Counted from the stretch's first letter, positions 1-6,726 are shown. The stretch is 10,988 nt of DNA from an uncultured Hyphomicrobiales bacterium (GCA_943914405.1 CALUBX010000158.1:1-10988); one strand, 5' to 3'. Notes: generated from the sequence alone by a model not told the origin. Numbers and translations: made by a program.

Positions 1-302
1 GGCATGCGCTGGACAAGGTGGAAAAGAAGAACCCATCCGTGCCGGTGGTCGCCAATGTGCGCGCGGTTCCCGTCTACGATGCCGACGAGATCGCCAAGCT
101 GCTGGTGAGCCAGGTCACCGGCCAGGTGCGCTGGCGCGAAACGGTGGAATGGTTCGGCGCCAACGACGTGACGACGCTCTATGAACTGGGTTCGGGAAAG
201 GTCCTGACCGGACTTGCCCGCCGCATCGACAGGAACATTTCTGGCATAGCAGTGAATTCGCCTGCCGATATCGACGGCGCGCTTGCCGCCATTCTCGGCT
301 GA
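1..302 (+). CDS. fabD: Malonyl-CoA:ACP transacylase, C-terminal part (FabD)
   Basis: This is the 3' end of a gene that begins before the window; the frame is open from base 3 to the TGA at 300-302. The roughly 99 visible residues match the C-terminal part of FabD, which moves the malonyl group from CoA to acyl carrier protein to start each elongation cycle. Supporting stretches are PVVANVRAVPV near the start, the segment QVRWRETVEW, and LYELGSGKVLTGLARRI, which corresponds to the E-(L/I)-G-x-G-K-V-L-x-G-L pattern near the FabD C-terminus. The catalytic GHSLG serine and the active-site histidine lie upstream and cannot be checked. The fabG, acpP and fabF genes immediately downstream support the call. 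A GTG at 18 is in frame but is internal, not the start. Confidence 0.93.
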   Translation, partial: HALDKVEKKNPSVPVVANVRAVPVYDADEIAKLLVSQVTGQVRWRETVEWFGANDVTTLYELGSGKVLTGLARRIDRNISGIAVNSPADIDGALAAILG

Positions 303-410
303 TCGGGGAGGCGGCGAGAGAGCAGGCACGGACGAGGAGCGAATGGCTTTCGGCCTGCCGTCTTCTTCCGCCGACCGCTCTCGATCCGCTCCAACAAAAG
401 GAACTTCATC

Positions 411-1148
411 ATGTTTGATCTCACCGGCCGCAAGGCCTTGGTCACCGGCGCCACAGGTGGCCTCGGAGAAGAGATTGCAAGGCTGCTGCACCGCCAGGGC
501 GCGATCGTCGGCTTGCACGGTACCCGCGTCGAGAAGCTGGAGGCGCTGGCGTCAGAGCTCGGCGACCGCGTCCATATCTTCCCGGCCAATCTCTCGGATC
601 GCGCCGAGGTCAAGGCGCTGGGCGAGAAGGCGGAAGCGGACCTGGGCGGCGTCGACATTCTGGTCAACAATGCCGGCATCACCAAGGATGGGCTCTTCGT
701 GCGCATGAGCGACGAGGACTGGGACAATGTGCTGGAGGTCAATCTCACGGCGACCTTCCGCCTTACCCGGGAACTCACGCATCCGATGATGCGCCGCCGT
801 CATGGCCGCATCATCAACATCACTTCGGTCGTTGCTGTGACCGGCAATCCCGGCCAGGCGAACTATTGCGCCTCGAAGGCCGGCATGATCGGTTTCTCCA
901 AGTCACTCGCGCAGGAGATCGCGACCCGCAACGTGACGGTCAACTGCGTCGCGCCGGGCTTCATCGAGTCGGCAATGACCGGTAAGCTCAACGACAAGCA
1001 GAAGGACGCCATCCTCGGCGCGATCCCGATGAAGCGCATGGGCGCCGGTGCCGACATTGCCGCGGCCGTCCTCTATCTGGCCTCCAATGAGGCCGGTTAC
1101 GTGACGGGACAGACGCTGCACGTCAATGGCGGCATGGCGATGATCTGA
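411..1148 (+). CDS. fabG: 3-oxoacyl-ACP reductase FabG (NADPH-dependent)
   Basis: FabG reduces 3-oxoacyl-ACP to 3-hydroxyacyl-ACP with NADPH in cytoplasmic type II fatty acid synthesis. The 245-residue protein is full length for a classical short-chain dehydrogenase/reductase. It has the dinucleotide-binding motif TGATGGLG at residues 12-19, NNAG at 86-89, and the catalytic set Asn111, Ser139, Tyr152 and Lys156 in the Y-x-x-x-K arrangement. GYVTGQTLHVNGGM at the C-terminus is typical of FabG. The ATG at 411 is preceded by AAGGAA (398-403) with 7 bases spacing. It lies 108 bp after fabD; I see no strong promoter or terminator in that gap, so co-transcription with fabD is likely. Position within the fab cluster separates it from the many other SDR enzymes. 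Confidence 0.96.
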   Translation: MFDLTGRKALVTGATGGLGEEIARLLHRQGAIVGLHGTRVEKLEALASELGDRVHIFPANLSDRAEVKALGEKAEADLGGVDILVNNAGITKDGLFVRMSDEDWDNVLEVNLTATFRLTRELTHPMMRRRHGRIINITSVVAVTGNPGQANYCASKAGMIGFSKSLAQEIATRNVTVNCVAPGFIESAMTGKLNDKQKDAILGAIPMKRMGAGADIAAAVLYLASNEAGYVTGQTLHVNGGMAMI

Positions 1149-1171
1149 CGCCGGGCTCCGGATTGAAGATG

Positions 1172-1203
1172 CGCCGCAATTGCCTGTTGGTGGGGGTGCG
1201 GCG
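1172..1203 (+). terminator. Hairpin after fabG (possible weak terminator)
   Basis: A perfect 7-bp stem, CGCCGCA (1172-1178) and TGCGGCG (1197-1203), encloses an 18-nt loop and begins 23 bases after the fabG stop. There is no T-tract, so it would be a weak or Rho-assisted terminator, or an RNA 3'-end stabiliser. It lies just ahead of the putative acpP promoter, as expected if acpP is a separate transcript. Confidence 0.3.
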
Positions 1204-1251
1204 GAACAAATTCTGGCTTTGCTCGACACTGAAAGCGTGTTAAGCGGGCCA

Positions 1252-1267
1252 TGACTATGAATAGTCA
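1252..1267. promoter_or_regulatory. Palindrome overlapping the acpP -35 region (candidate operator)
   Basis: TGACTAT-GA-ATAGTCA is a perfect inverted repeat with 7-bp arms and a 2-base centre. Its right half overlaps the best -35 match (TAGTCA, 1262-1267) of the promoter I propose for acpP. A dyad over the -35 box is a common position for a repressor site. I do not recognise the binding protein. Confidence 0.4.
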
Positions 1268-1291
1268 CCCCGAAATGCAGGCCGTTATAAT
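1262..1291 (+). promoter_or_regulatory. Putative acpP promoter (sigma-70 type)
   Basis: A perfect -10 hexamer TATAAT lies at 1286-1291. The best -35 match is TAGTCA at 1262-1267 (4 of 6 to TTGACA) with an 18-base spacer. Transcription would start near 1298, giving a leader of about 130 nt before the acpP ATG. The site lies in a 281-bp gap between fabG and acpP, far longer than the other gaps here, and acpP is one of the most abundant bacterial proteins, so its own promoter is expected. The assignment is by pattern only. Confidence 0.5.
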
Positions 1292-1429
1292 GCGTGAAAG
1301 CCTTATGACCGGAACCTGACGAGGGCGAGCGGGTTTGCCTGCGTCGCCGCTCTCGAGGTGGTGGTTGCGGGTTGTAACAGGGTCGGGTGCCGTTGGTGCA
1401 TCCGGAGAGAAAAGGTCGAGGAAACCGAC

Positions 1430-1666
1430 ATGAGCGATATCGCAGAACGCGTGAAGAAAATTGTTGTTGACCATCTCGGCGTCGATGCCGACAAGGTTGT
1501 CGAAGGCGCGAGCTTCATCGACGATCTCGGCGCGGATTCGCTTGATACGGTCGAACTGGTCATGGCTTTCGAAGAAGAGTTCGGCGTTGAAATCCCGGAC
1601 GATGCTGCCGACTCCATTCTGACCGTCGGCGATGCGGTAAAGTTCATCGAGAAGGCCCAGGCCTGA
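1430..1666 (+). CDS. acpP: Acyl carrier protein AcpP
   Basis: AcpP is the small acidic cytoplasmic carrier that holds growing acyl chains on a 4'-phosphopantetheine arm and hands them to the Fab enzymes and to lipid A and phospholipid synthesis. The 78-residue protein has the canonical DSL motif, with Ser37 as the attachment site (GADSLDTVEL). The whole sequence is very acidic, as expected. The start is the ATG at 1430, with GAGGA at 1418-1422 and 7 bases spacing, giving the normal ACP N-terminus MSDIAERVKK. The reading frame is open further up to 1358, but those 24 residues are Cys- and Arg-rich and unlike any ACP. The gene has its own probable promoter upstream and a hairpin terminator downstream, so it is probably expressed at a higher level than its neighbours. 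Confidence 0.98.
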   Translation: MSDIAERVKKIVVDHLGVDADKVVEGASFIDDLGADSLDTVELVMAFEEEFGVEIPDDAADSILTVGDAVKFIEKAQA

Positions 1667-1714
1667 TCGAACTCCTATTCGGAACGAGCGCCTTTTCGGC
1701 GTCAGGTTCCAATG

Positions 1715-1739
1715 ACGGCCCGCTTGTTCGGGCCGTTTC
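1715..1739 (+). terminator. Terminator-like hairpin after acpP
   Basis: ACGGCCCG (1715-1722) pairs perfectly with CGGGCCGT (1729-1736) around a 6-base loop CTTGTT and is followed by TTC. The T-tract is short, so termination may be partial and allow some read-through into fabF. A second dyad just upstream, GGAAC (1681-1685) with GTTCC (1706-1710), encloses CGCC and GGCG and may form a further stem in the same 3' region. Confidence 0.6.
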
Positions 1740-1778
1740 AGCAATTAGAACACGAAAATTCAGGGTGGACGCTTGGCG

Positions 1779-3041
1779 ATGAGGCGTGTCGTTATCACCG
1801 GTACCGGCATGGTATCTCCTCTGGGATGCGGAACTGAGATCAGCTGGCAGCGGCTCCTGGCCGGCCAGAATGCAGCCCGTCTCGTCACGGAATTCGAAGT
1901 CGAGGATCTGCCGGCAAAGATCGCCTGTCGCATCCCGGTCGGCGACGGCACGGACGGCACTTTCAACGTCGATCAGTGGATGGAGCCCAAGGAGCAGCGC
2001 AAGGTCGATCCCTTCATCATCTACGGGATGGCGGCTGCCGATATGGCGCTCGAGGATGCCGGTTGGCACCCGCAAACCGATGATGACCAGTGTGCCACTG
2101 GCGTCCTGATCGGTTCGGGCATCGGCGGGCTCGAAGGCATCGTCGAAGCGGGCTACACGCTGCGCGACAAGGGGCCACGGCGCATTTCCCCTTTCTTCAT
2201 CCCGGGGCGTCTCATCAACCTGGTCTCGGGCCAGGTCTCCATCCGCCACAAGCTTCGCGGCCCGAACCACGCCGTGGTGACGGCGTGCTCGACCGGCGCT
2301 CATGCGATCGGTGACGCAGCCCGGCTGATCGCTCTCGGCGATGCCGACGTAATGGTCGCGGGCGGCGCCGAATCGCCGATCTCGCGCATCGCGCTTGCCG
2401 GTTTTGCCGCCTGCAAGGCGCTCTCGACGCAACACAATGACGATCCGCAGAAGGCATCGCGTCCCTATGACCGCGACCGCGACGGTTTCGTCATGGGCGA
2501 GGGGGCTGGCATCGTGGTTCTCGAGGAACTGGAACACGCCAAGGCGCGCGGTGCCAAGATCTACGCCGAAGTGGTCGGTTACGGACTGTCCGGCGATGCT
2601 TTCCACATCACGGCTCCTTCGGAAGACGGCGATGGCGCGTTCCGCTGCATGACGGCGGCGCTGAAGCGTGCAGGCCTCTCGGCTTCCGACCTCGACTACA
2701 TCAACGCCCACGGGACCTCGACCATGGCCGATACGATCGAGCTTGGCGCTGTCGAGCGTCTGGTGGGCAATGCGGCTTCCAAGATCTCAATGTCGTCGAC
2801 CAAGTCGGCGATCGGTCACCTGCTCGGTGCGGCCGGCGCGGTCGAAGCCATCTTCTCCGCGCTCGCCATCCGGGACAATGTCGCGCCGCCGACGCTCAAT
2901 CTGGACAATCCGGATGTCGAAACGGCGATCGACCTGGTGCCGCATACGGCTCGCAAGCGTGACATCAACGTGGCCCTGTCGAACTCCTTCGGCTTTGGCG
3001 GCACGAATGCCTCCCTGGTGCTCCGTCGCTACGACGCATGA
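1779..3041 (+). CDS. fabF: 3-oxoacyl-ACP synthase II (FabF, KAS II)
   Basis: FabF condenses malonyl-ACP with a growing acyl-ACP, extending the chain by two carbons with loss of CO2. The 420-residue protein has the thiolase-fold Cys-His-His triad: Cys170 in VVTACSTGAHA, His311 in NAHGTSTMAD and His347 in SAIGHLLGAAGA. It also has Lys342 and the glycine-rich GFGGTN segment at 405-410, preceded by Phe404, the position of the FabF gatekeeper phenylalanine. I chose the ATG at 1779, giving the usual MRRVVITGTGMVSPLG start. AGGGTGG at 1762-1768 fits this start. An in-frame TTG two codons earlier (1773) is also possible but sits too close to that site. The gene follows acpP by 112 bp and is separated from it only by a modest terminator. 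Confidence 0.96.
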   Translation: MRRVVITGTGMVSPLGCGTEISWQRLLAGQNAARLVTEFEVEDLPAKIACRIPVGDGTDGTFNVDQWMEPKEQRKVDPFIIYGMAAADMALEDAGWHPQTDDDQCATGVLIGSGIGGLEGIVEAGYTLRDKGPRRISPFFIPGRLINLVSGQVSIRHKLRGPNHAVVTACSTGAHAIGDAARLIALGDADVMVAGGAESPISRIALAGFAACKALSTQHNDDPQKASRPYDRDRDGFVMGEGAGIVVLEELEHAKARGAKIYAEVVGYGLSGDAFHITAPSEDGDGAFRCMTAALKRAGLSASDLDYINAHGTSTMADTIELGAVERLVGNAASKISMSSTKSAIGHLLGAAGAVEAIFSALAIRDNVAPPTLNLDNPDVETAIDLVPHTARKRDINVALSNSFGFGGTNASLVLRRYDA

Positions 3042-3047
3042 TCCGCG

Positions 3048-3069
3048 TCGGCCGACCTTGGTCGGCCGA
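3048..3069. terminator. Perfect 10-bp inverted repeat after fabF
   Basis: TCGGCCGACC (3048-3057) and GGTCGGCCGA (3060-3069) are separated by only TT, 6 bases after the fabF stop. As RNA it would fold as an 8-bp GC-rich stem with a 6-base loop. No T-tract follows, so it may act as a Rho-assisted terminator, a pause site or a 3'-end stabiliser between fabF and mltG. Confidence 0.5.
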
Positions 3070-3167
3070 TCAGTTGGCCCGGGTCATAATCCATTGTCCG
3101 GACCTGTTTTTCGCCGCATTGCTTGGTCAAACAGCAGGCGACGGTTGAATGGCGATGGGGGCGAGGG

Positions 3168-4367
3168 ATGAGCAATACCAACAACATAGGGGAGATGCCG
3201 CCTGGCAGCGGGCGCGGTCCCATCATACCGAAATCGCCCAATGAAGCCTTGAAGCCCGAGCGCGTTCCGGAGCCGCCGCGCCGCTCGAAGAAGGCCCGCA
3301 GCCAGCTCGTCATCTTCCTGAATTTCGTGATGACGATGATCGTTGCGATCTGCATCATCGGCGTTGCCGGGTTCTACTATATGATCCGCAGCTTCCAGGC
3401 ACCAGGTCCGCTCGAAACCAACACGCATTTCATGGTTCGCGCCGGAAACGGCCTGGCGGAGATCGCCTCCAACCTGGAGCGCAACGGGATCATTCAGGAT
3501 GCCCGCATCTTCCGCTATGTGACCGCCACCTATCTGCGCAAGGGCGAGACGCTGAAAGCCGGCGAATACGAGATCAAGGCCCGCGCGTCCATGAAGGACG
3601 TCATGGAGACGCTCGAATCGGGCAAGTCGATCCTGTATTCCGTCGTCCTGCCGGAAGGGCTGACGGTTCGCCAGATGATGCTCCGGCTGACGGAGGACCC
3701 GGTTCTGGAAGGCGAGCTTCCGGCCGAACTGCCGCCGGAGGGCAGCCTGCGTCCCGACACCTACAAGTTCTCGCGCGGCACCAAGCGGGCCGAGATCCTG
3801 TCGCAGATGCGGGCCGCCCAGCAGAAGATGATCGACCAGATCTGGGAAAAGCGCGATCCCGACCTTCCCATCAAGAGCAAGGAAGAATTCGTGGTCCTCG
3901 CGTCGATCGTGGAAAAGGAGACGGGCAAGGAGGATGAGCGGGCGCACGTGGCCTCCGTCTTCCTCAACCGTCTGCAGAAGGGCATGCGCCTCCAATCGGA
4001 TCCAACCATCGTCTACGGATTGTTCGGCGGCGAGGGCAAGCCATCCGACCGGCCGATCTACAAGTCGGACCTCTCCAAACAGACGCCCTACAACACTTAC
4101 ATGATCAAGGGCCTGCCGCCGACGCCGATCGCCAATCCGGGCCGCGCCGCGCTGGAAGCCGTCGCCAATCCCTGGCGTACCAACGACCTCTATTTCGTGG
4201 CCGACGGCACGGGCGGGCATGTCTTCGCCTCGACCCTCGACGAGCACAACGCCAATGTCCGGCGCTGGCGCAAGGTTGAGGGCGAGAAGGCGGCCGCCGG
4301 GACGAATGAAGTGGTGGACGGCCAGCCGGACGGCGAAGAGGCGGAAAAGCCGCCGAAAGGCAACTAG
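3168..4367 (+). CDS. mltG: Endolytic murein transglycosylase MltG (YceG family)
   Basis: MltG is an inner-membrane lytic transglycosylase that cuts nascent peptidoglycan strands and so ends their polymerisation. From the ATG at 3168 the product has 399 residues. A Pro/Arg/Lys-rich cytoplasmic tail (1-45) is followed by one membrane helix (about 47-72, LVIFLNFVMTMIVAICIIGV) and a periplasmic YceG domain. The domain has a LysM-like N-terminal part (about 88-155, with VRAGNGLAEIASNL) and the catalytic region with SIVEKETG at 246-253. Glu249 is the probable catalytic acid. QSDPT (276-280), PYNTY (307-311) and GLPPTPIANPG (315-325) are family hallmarks. The acidic C-terminal tail (371-399) looks disordered. 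A GGGGG stretch (3157-3161) supports this start; an in-frame TTG at 3123 is an alternative. Linkage with fabF upstream and yicC-gmk downstream fits the rhizobial order. Confidence 0.94.
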   Translation: MSNTNNIGEMPPGSGRGPIIPKSPNEALKPERVPEPPRRSKKARSQLVIFLNFVMTMIVAICIIGVAGFYYMIRSFQAPGPLETNTHFMVRAGNGLAEIASNLERNGIIQDARIFRYVTATYLRKGETLKAGEYEIKARASMKDVMETLESGKSILYSVVLPEGLTVRQMMLRLTEDPVLEGELPAELPPEGSLRPDTYKFSRGTKRAEILSQMRAAQQKMIDQIWEKRDPDLPIKSKEEFVVLASIVEKETGKEDERAHVASVFLNRLQKGMRLQSDPTIVYGLFGGEGKPSDRPIYKSDLSKQTPYNTYMIKGLPPTPIANPGRAALEAVANPWRTNDLYFVADGTGGHVFASTLDEHNANVRRWRKVEGEKAAAGTNEVVDGQPDGEEAEKPPKGN

Positions 4368-4378
4368 AGACCAAGTTG

Positions 4379-4414
4379 AAAGGCGGCGGAATTTCGGTTC
4401 TGCCGCCTTTTCCC
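4379..4414 (+). terminator. Rho-independent terminator after mltG
   Basis: A 13-bp stem (4379-4391 with 4398-4410, containing one G:U pair) closes a 6-base loop TTTCGG. The stem's 3' side ends in TTT and one more T follows, then CCC. It starts 11 bases after the mltG stop. This is the strongest terminator in the window and suggests that yicC-gmk is a separate transcription unit. Confidence 0.75.
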
Positions 4415-4432
4415 ATAAAGCGGAGCGGTAGG

Positions 4433-4461
4433 CTGGCAAGTTTTGTCGGTCGGGCTATGGC
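4433..4461 (+). promoter_or_regulatory. Weak candidate promoter for yicC-gmk
   Basis: CTGGCA (4433-4438) and TATGGC (4456-4461) are spaced by 17 bases, between the mltG terminator and the yicC start. The matches to TTGACA and TATAAT are only 4 of 6 and 3 of 6. The case rests mainly on position: a promoter is needed somewhere between the terminator and yicC. Confidence 0.25.
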
Positions 4462-4491
4462 TCCGACCCTGATCCCATTCCGGAGATGCCG

Positions 4492-5379
4492 ATGACACTG
4501 CAGTCCATGACGGGGTTTGCCCGCGCAGAAGGAGCAAGCGGGCGGTACCGCTTCGTTTGGGAACTGCGCTCGGTGAATGGCAAAGGCCTCGACATGCGGC
4601 TGAGGCTGCCGCCGGGACTGGAGCGGCTGGAGCCTGAAATCCGCCAGATGATCACCGGGCGCTTTTCACGCGGCAATCTCCAGGTCGGTCTTTCGCTGAC
4701 GGTGGCGGAGGCCTCCGTCCAGGCCGTTCTCAACCGTGATGCCCTGGCCGCCGTTCTCCAACTGCGGGAGGAACTGGGAGACTTGGTGGACCGTGCACCG
4801 CTGAAGCTCGATACCCTGCTTGGCATCCGGGGTCTTGTTGACATCAAAGAGGCCGAGGACGACGAGATAGCTGTCGCTGCCCGCGACGCGGCCATTCTTG
4901 AAGGACTGAAGCAGGCGGTGGGGCGGCTGGAGGACATGCGTCTCGGCGAGGGCCATGCTCTGATGACGGTGCTGAATGCGCAGGTCGATCGGATCGCGGA
5001 TCTCACCGCCACGGTCGAGGCCGACCCCTCCCGCACACCGGAAGAGATCGGCCAGCGCCTGGCGGCGCAACTTGCCGCCCTGTTGCAGGACAGCGCCGTC
5101 CTGGATCGCGACCGGCTCTATGCGGAAGCCGCGCTGTTGGCGACCAGGAGCGACCTCCGGGAGGAGATCGACCGGCTGAAGGCGCATGTGGCTGCCGCGC
5201 GGGAGCTTCTCCAGGCGGGCGGTCCTGTTGGCCGACGTCTGGACTTCCTTGCACAGGAATTTAACCGGGAATCGAATACCATCTGTTCCAAATCCAATTC
5301 CGCTGCGGTAACCGCTGCGGGGATAGAGTTGAAAGTGGTCATCGACCAGTTCCGCGAACAGGTCCAGAATCTGGAGTAG
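4492..5379 (+). CDS. yicC: YicC/YloC family endoribonuclease
   Basis: YicC/YloC proteins are a recently recognised endoribonuclease family; in E. coli YicC has been linked to small-RNA turnover. The 295-residue protein has the YicC N-terminal hallmark SMTGFARAEG at residues 5-14, followed by WELRSVNGKGLDMRLRLP. The C-terminal DUF1732 domain carries GRRLDFLAQEFNRE, NTICSKSNSA and ELKVVIDQFREQVQNLE at the very end. These acidic and basic clusters are the most conserved part of the family. I chose the ATG at 4492 because GGAG at 4482-4485 is 6 bases away. The ATG two codons earlier (4486) would abut that site directly. The stop is 3 bases before gmk. A yicC-type gene next to gmk recurs in distant bacteria (yloC-gmk in Bacillus subtilis), which suggests a functional or regulatory link. 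Confidence 0.93.
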   Translation: MTLQSMTGFARAEGASGRYRFVWELRSVNGKGLDMRLRLPPGLERLEPEIRQMITGRFSRGNLQVGLSLTVAEASVQAVLNRDALAAVLQLREELGDLVDRAPLKLDTLLGIRGLVDIKEAEDDEIAVAARDAAILEGLKQAVGRLEDMRLGEGHALMTVLNAQVDRIADLTATVEADPSRTPEEIGQRLAAQLAALLQDSAVLDRDRLYAEAALLATRSDLREEIDRLKAHVAAARELLQAGGPVGRRLDFLAQEFNRESNTICSKSNSAAVTAAGIELKVVIDQFREQVQNLE

Positions 5380-5382
5380 CCT

Positions 5383-6063
5383 ATGAGCCCGGCACCATCG
5401 ACCCAGGGTATGGCGTCCTCGCCCGTCAAGATTGCCCGGCGCGGCCTGATGCTGGTGCTCTCCTCTCCCTCCGGTGCCGGCAAATCGACGATCGCACGAA
5501 ACCTGCTGGAATCGGATCCCAGCCTCGAAATCTCCGTGAGCGTCACCACGCGCCAGCGCCGCCCGAGCGAGATTGCCGGCAAGCACTACCACTTCATCAG
5601 CATCGCCCAGTTCGAGCGCATGCGCGCCGCGGACGAACTGCTCGAATGGGCCGAGGTGCACGGCAATTTCTATGGCACCCCACGCGAGCCGGTAGAAGTG
5701 GCCATGTCGGAAGGCCGCGACATGCTGTTCGATATCGACTGGCAGGGCGCGCGACAGCTACAGGAGAAGATGAAGGCAGACGTCGTGTCGATCTTCGTTC
5801 TGCCGCCGACCATGACCGAACTGCAGTCGCGCCTGCATCGGCGCGCCGAGGATTCCGAAGAGGTCATCCGGACGCGCTTGCTGAATTCCCGGGCCGAAAT
5901 CGAGCACTGGCGAGAATATGACTATGTCATCGTCAACGACGATCTCGACGAGGCCTTCCGCAATGTGAACTGCATCGTCAATGCTGAGCGCGTCCGGCGT
6001 GACCGCCGCCATGGCCTCTTTGATTTTGTCGATCGGCTGCTTACGGAAGAGCCGAAGCTGTAA
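5383..6063 (+). CDS. gmk: Guanylate kinase (Gmk)
   Basis: Gmk phosphorylates GMP to GDP with ATP, feeding GTP, dGTP and (p)ppGpp pools. The 226-residue cytoplasmic protein has the P-loop SSPSGAGKST at residues 27-36, with Lys34 and Ser35 binding phosphate. The GMP-binding segment VSVTTRQRRPSE lies at 52-63, EVHGNFYGTP at 91-100 and the DIDWQGARQL motif at 117-126. VRTRL-like and NDDL segments near 162-188 complete the kinase core. An N-terminal extension of about 20 residues before the first strand is a little longer than in E. coli; the internal ATG at residue 10 (5410) is an alternative start. The ATG at 5383 has GGAG (5373-5376) inside the yicC end with 6 bases spacing, so translation is probably coupled to yicC. 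Only 6 bases separate its stop from the stop of the convergent gene on the other strand. Confidence 0.96.
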   Translation: MSPAPSTQGMASSPVKIARRGLMLVLSSPSGAGKSTIARNLLESDPSLEISVSVTTRQRRPSEIAGKHYHFISIAQFERMRAADELLEWAEVHGNFYGTPREPVEVAMSEGRDMLFDIDWQGARQLQEKMKADVVSIFVLPPTMTELQSRLHRRAEDSEEVIRTRLLNSRAEIEHWREYDYVIVNDDLDEAFRNVNCIVNAERVRRDRRHGLFDFVDRLLTEEPKL

Positions 6064-6069
6064 CAGTGT

Positions 6070-6726
6070 CTATCGTTCCTGGATCACCTTTGGCGCGTTT
6101 GGCACAAGCGCCAAATCCAGTTCCAGCAAGACCGATGTTCCGGCAATCCAAGCCCCGACAGTAAAGCCGCCTTCGCACAAGATATCGAGAATGGCGCGTC
6201 CGTTTTCCGGAGCAACCAAGATTTCCTGGGGCGTGAAGGTCTGATGCAGATAAAAGCGGACGCTGTTGGTGAGGGGGGTGCCGTCCGTTCGGCTCACAAC
6301 TATGTCTAGATTGACGACGCGGGCGTTGGATCTGCTGTGGAAGACGACGTCGAGCTTGAAACCATCCTTCTCTGCCTCGCCCCCAAATCGATTCTTCTGT
6401 TTGTCATTTTTGACGGTCGGCGGCCTAAGCAGTCCGGCCGGCGGTACGGTGGGCGTTTGCTGATCACGCTTCGAAGGCGTTCGAAGTTCCGCGATCTCCG
6501 CGGCCAGCCGTTTCACCTCAGCGCTGTCCTTGTTGACCTTATCGACGACCGACGACTCGAACTCATAGGTTCCACCTGCAATCGAAAGTTTCGTCAGTGG
6601 CCCGGCTCGGAGGAGGGCAAAAATCCCCGCTGCGACGGCGAGGTAGAGAACGACATCATCGGCGACTTCCTTGTTATAGTTGGCCTTCAAGAAGACCAGG
6701 CCGTAGACAAGATGAATGCCCCGCAA
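6070..6726 (-). CDS. Membrane-anchored protein with pYEATS-like C-terminal domain, probably 5'-frameshifted
   Basis: This accessory gene lies between convergent gmk and rsmA. The longest open frame gives 218 residues from a TTG at 6726. The start is hydrophobic (IHLVYGLVFL, 4-13), with a second membrane segment at about 24-41 (VVLYLAVAAGIFALL). A charged, helical, coiled-coil-like stretch follows (about 58-82), then a Pro/Lys-rich linker (83-115). The C-terminal domain (about 122-218) is beta-rich, with VRFYLHQTF (156-164), GGFTVGAW (186-193) and LLELDLALVPNAP (200-212). From memory of the family, this order (FxLHxTF, GxFTVGA, LELDLA) is typical of the prokaryotic YEATS (pYEATS) Ig-like domain, which has been associated with bacterial conflict or sensing systems. 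The exact function here is unknown. The frame has no ATG or GTG start, and the missing N-terminus is visible in another frame just upstream. G+C is lower than in neighbours (33, 32 and 30 of 60 bases in the blocks starting at 6181, 6301 and 6361), suggesting acquisition. Orientation allows read-through from rsmA. Confidence 0.7.
   Translation of the reverse strand: MRGIHLVYGLVFLKANYNKEVADDVVLYLAVAAGIFALLRAGPLTKLSIAGGTYEFESSVVDKVNKDSAEVKRLAAEIAELRTPSKRDQQTPTVPPAGLLRPPTVKNDKQKNRFGGEAEKDGFKLDVVFHSRSNARVVNLDIVVSRTDGTPLTNSVRFYLHQTFTPQEILVAPENGRAILDILCEGGFTVGAWIAGTSVLLELDLALVPNAPKVIQER
6079..6120. terminator. Hairpin inside the 3' end of the pYEATS-like gene, likely serving gmk
   Basis: TTTGGCGC (6089-6096) pairs perfectly with GCGCCAAA (6108-6115) around an 11-base loop. 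CTGGA (6079-6083) and TCCAG (6116-6120) extend the stem after a 5-base bulge. The structure begins 15 bases after the gmk stop and lies within the last codons of the convergent gene. It could end or stabilise the gmk mRNA. There is no T-tract, so Rho-independent termination is not assured. Confidence 0.35.

Noticed and set aside
303..410. Search for a promoter or terminator in the fabD-fabG gap
   Set aside because: I found only a distant 6-base complementarity (GAGAGC with GCTCTC) and the fabG ribosome binding site, not enough to call a terminator or promoter.
1358..1429. N-terminal extension of acpP from an in-frame ATG at 1358
   Set aside because: Acyl carrier proteins start at MSDIAERVKK, and the ATG at 1430 has its own ribosome binding site. 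The extension is Cys- and Arg-rich and unlike the family.
1644..2711. A 355-codon open frame on the - strand opposite acpP-fabF
   Set aside because: It is a shadow of fabF; the composition (Arg, Asp, Ala rich) and the lack of any motif indicate no coding role.
3084..4439. A 451-codon open frame on the - strand opposite mltG
   Set aside because: It spans the mltG terminator and the fabF-mltG gap and has no family features. The + strand has a convincing membrane helix and YceG motifs.
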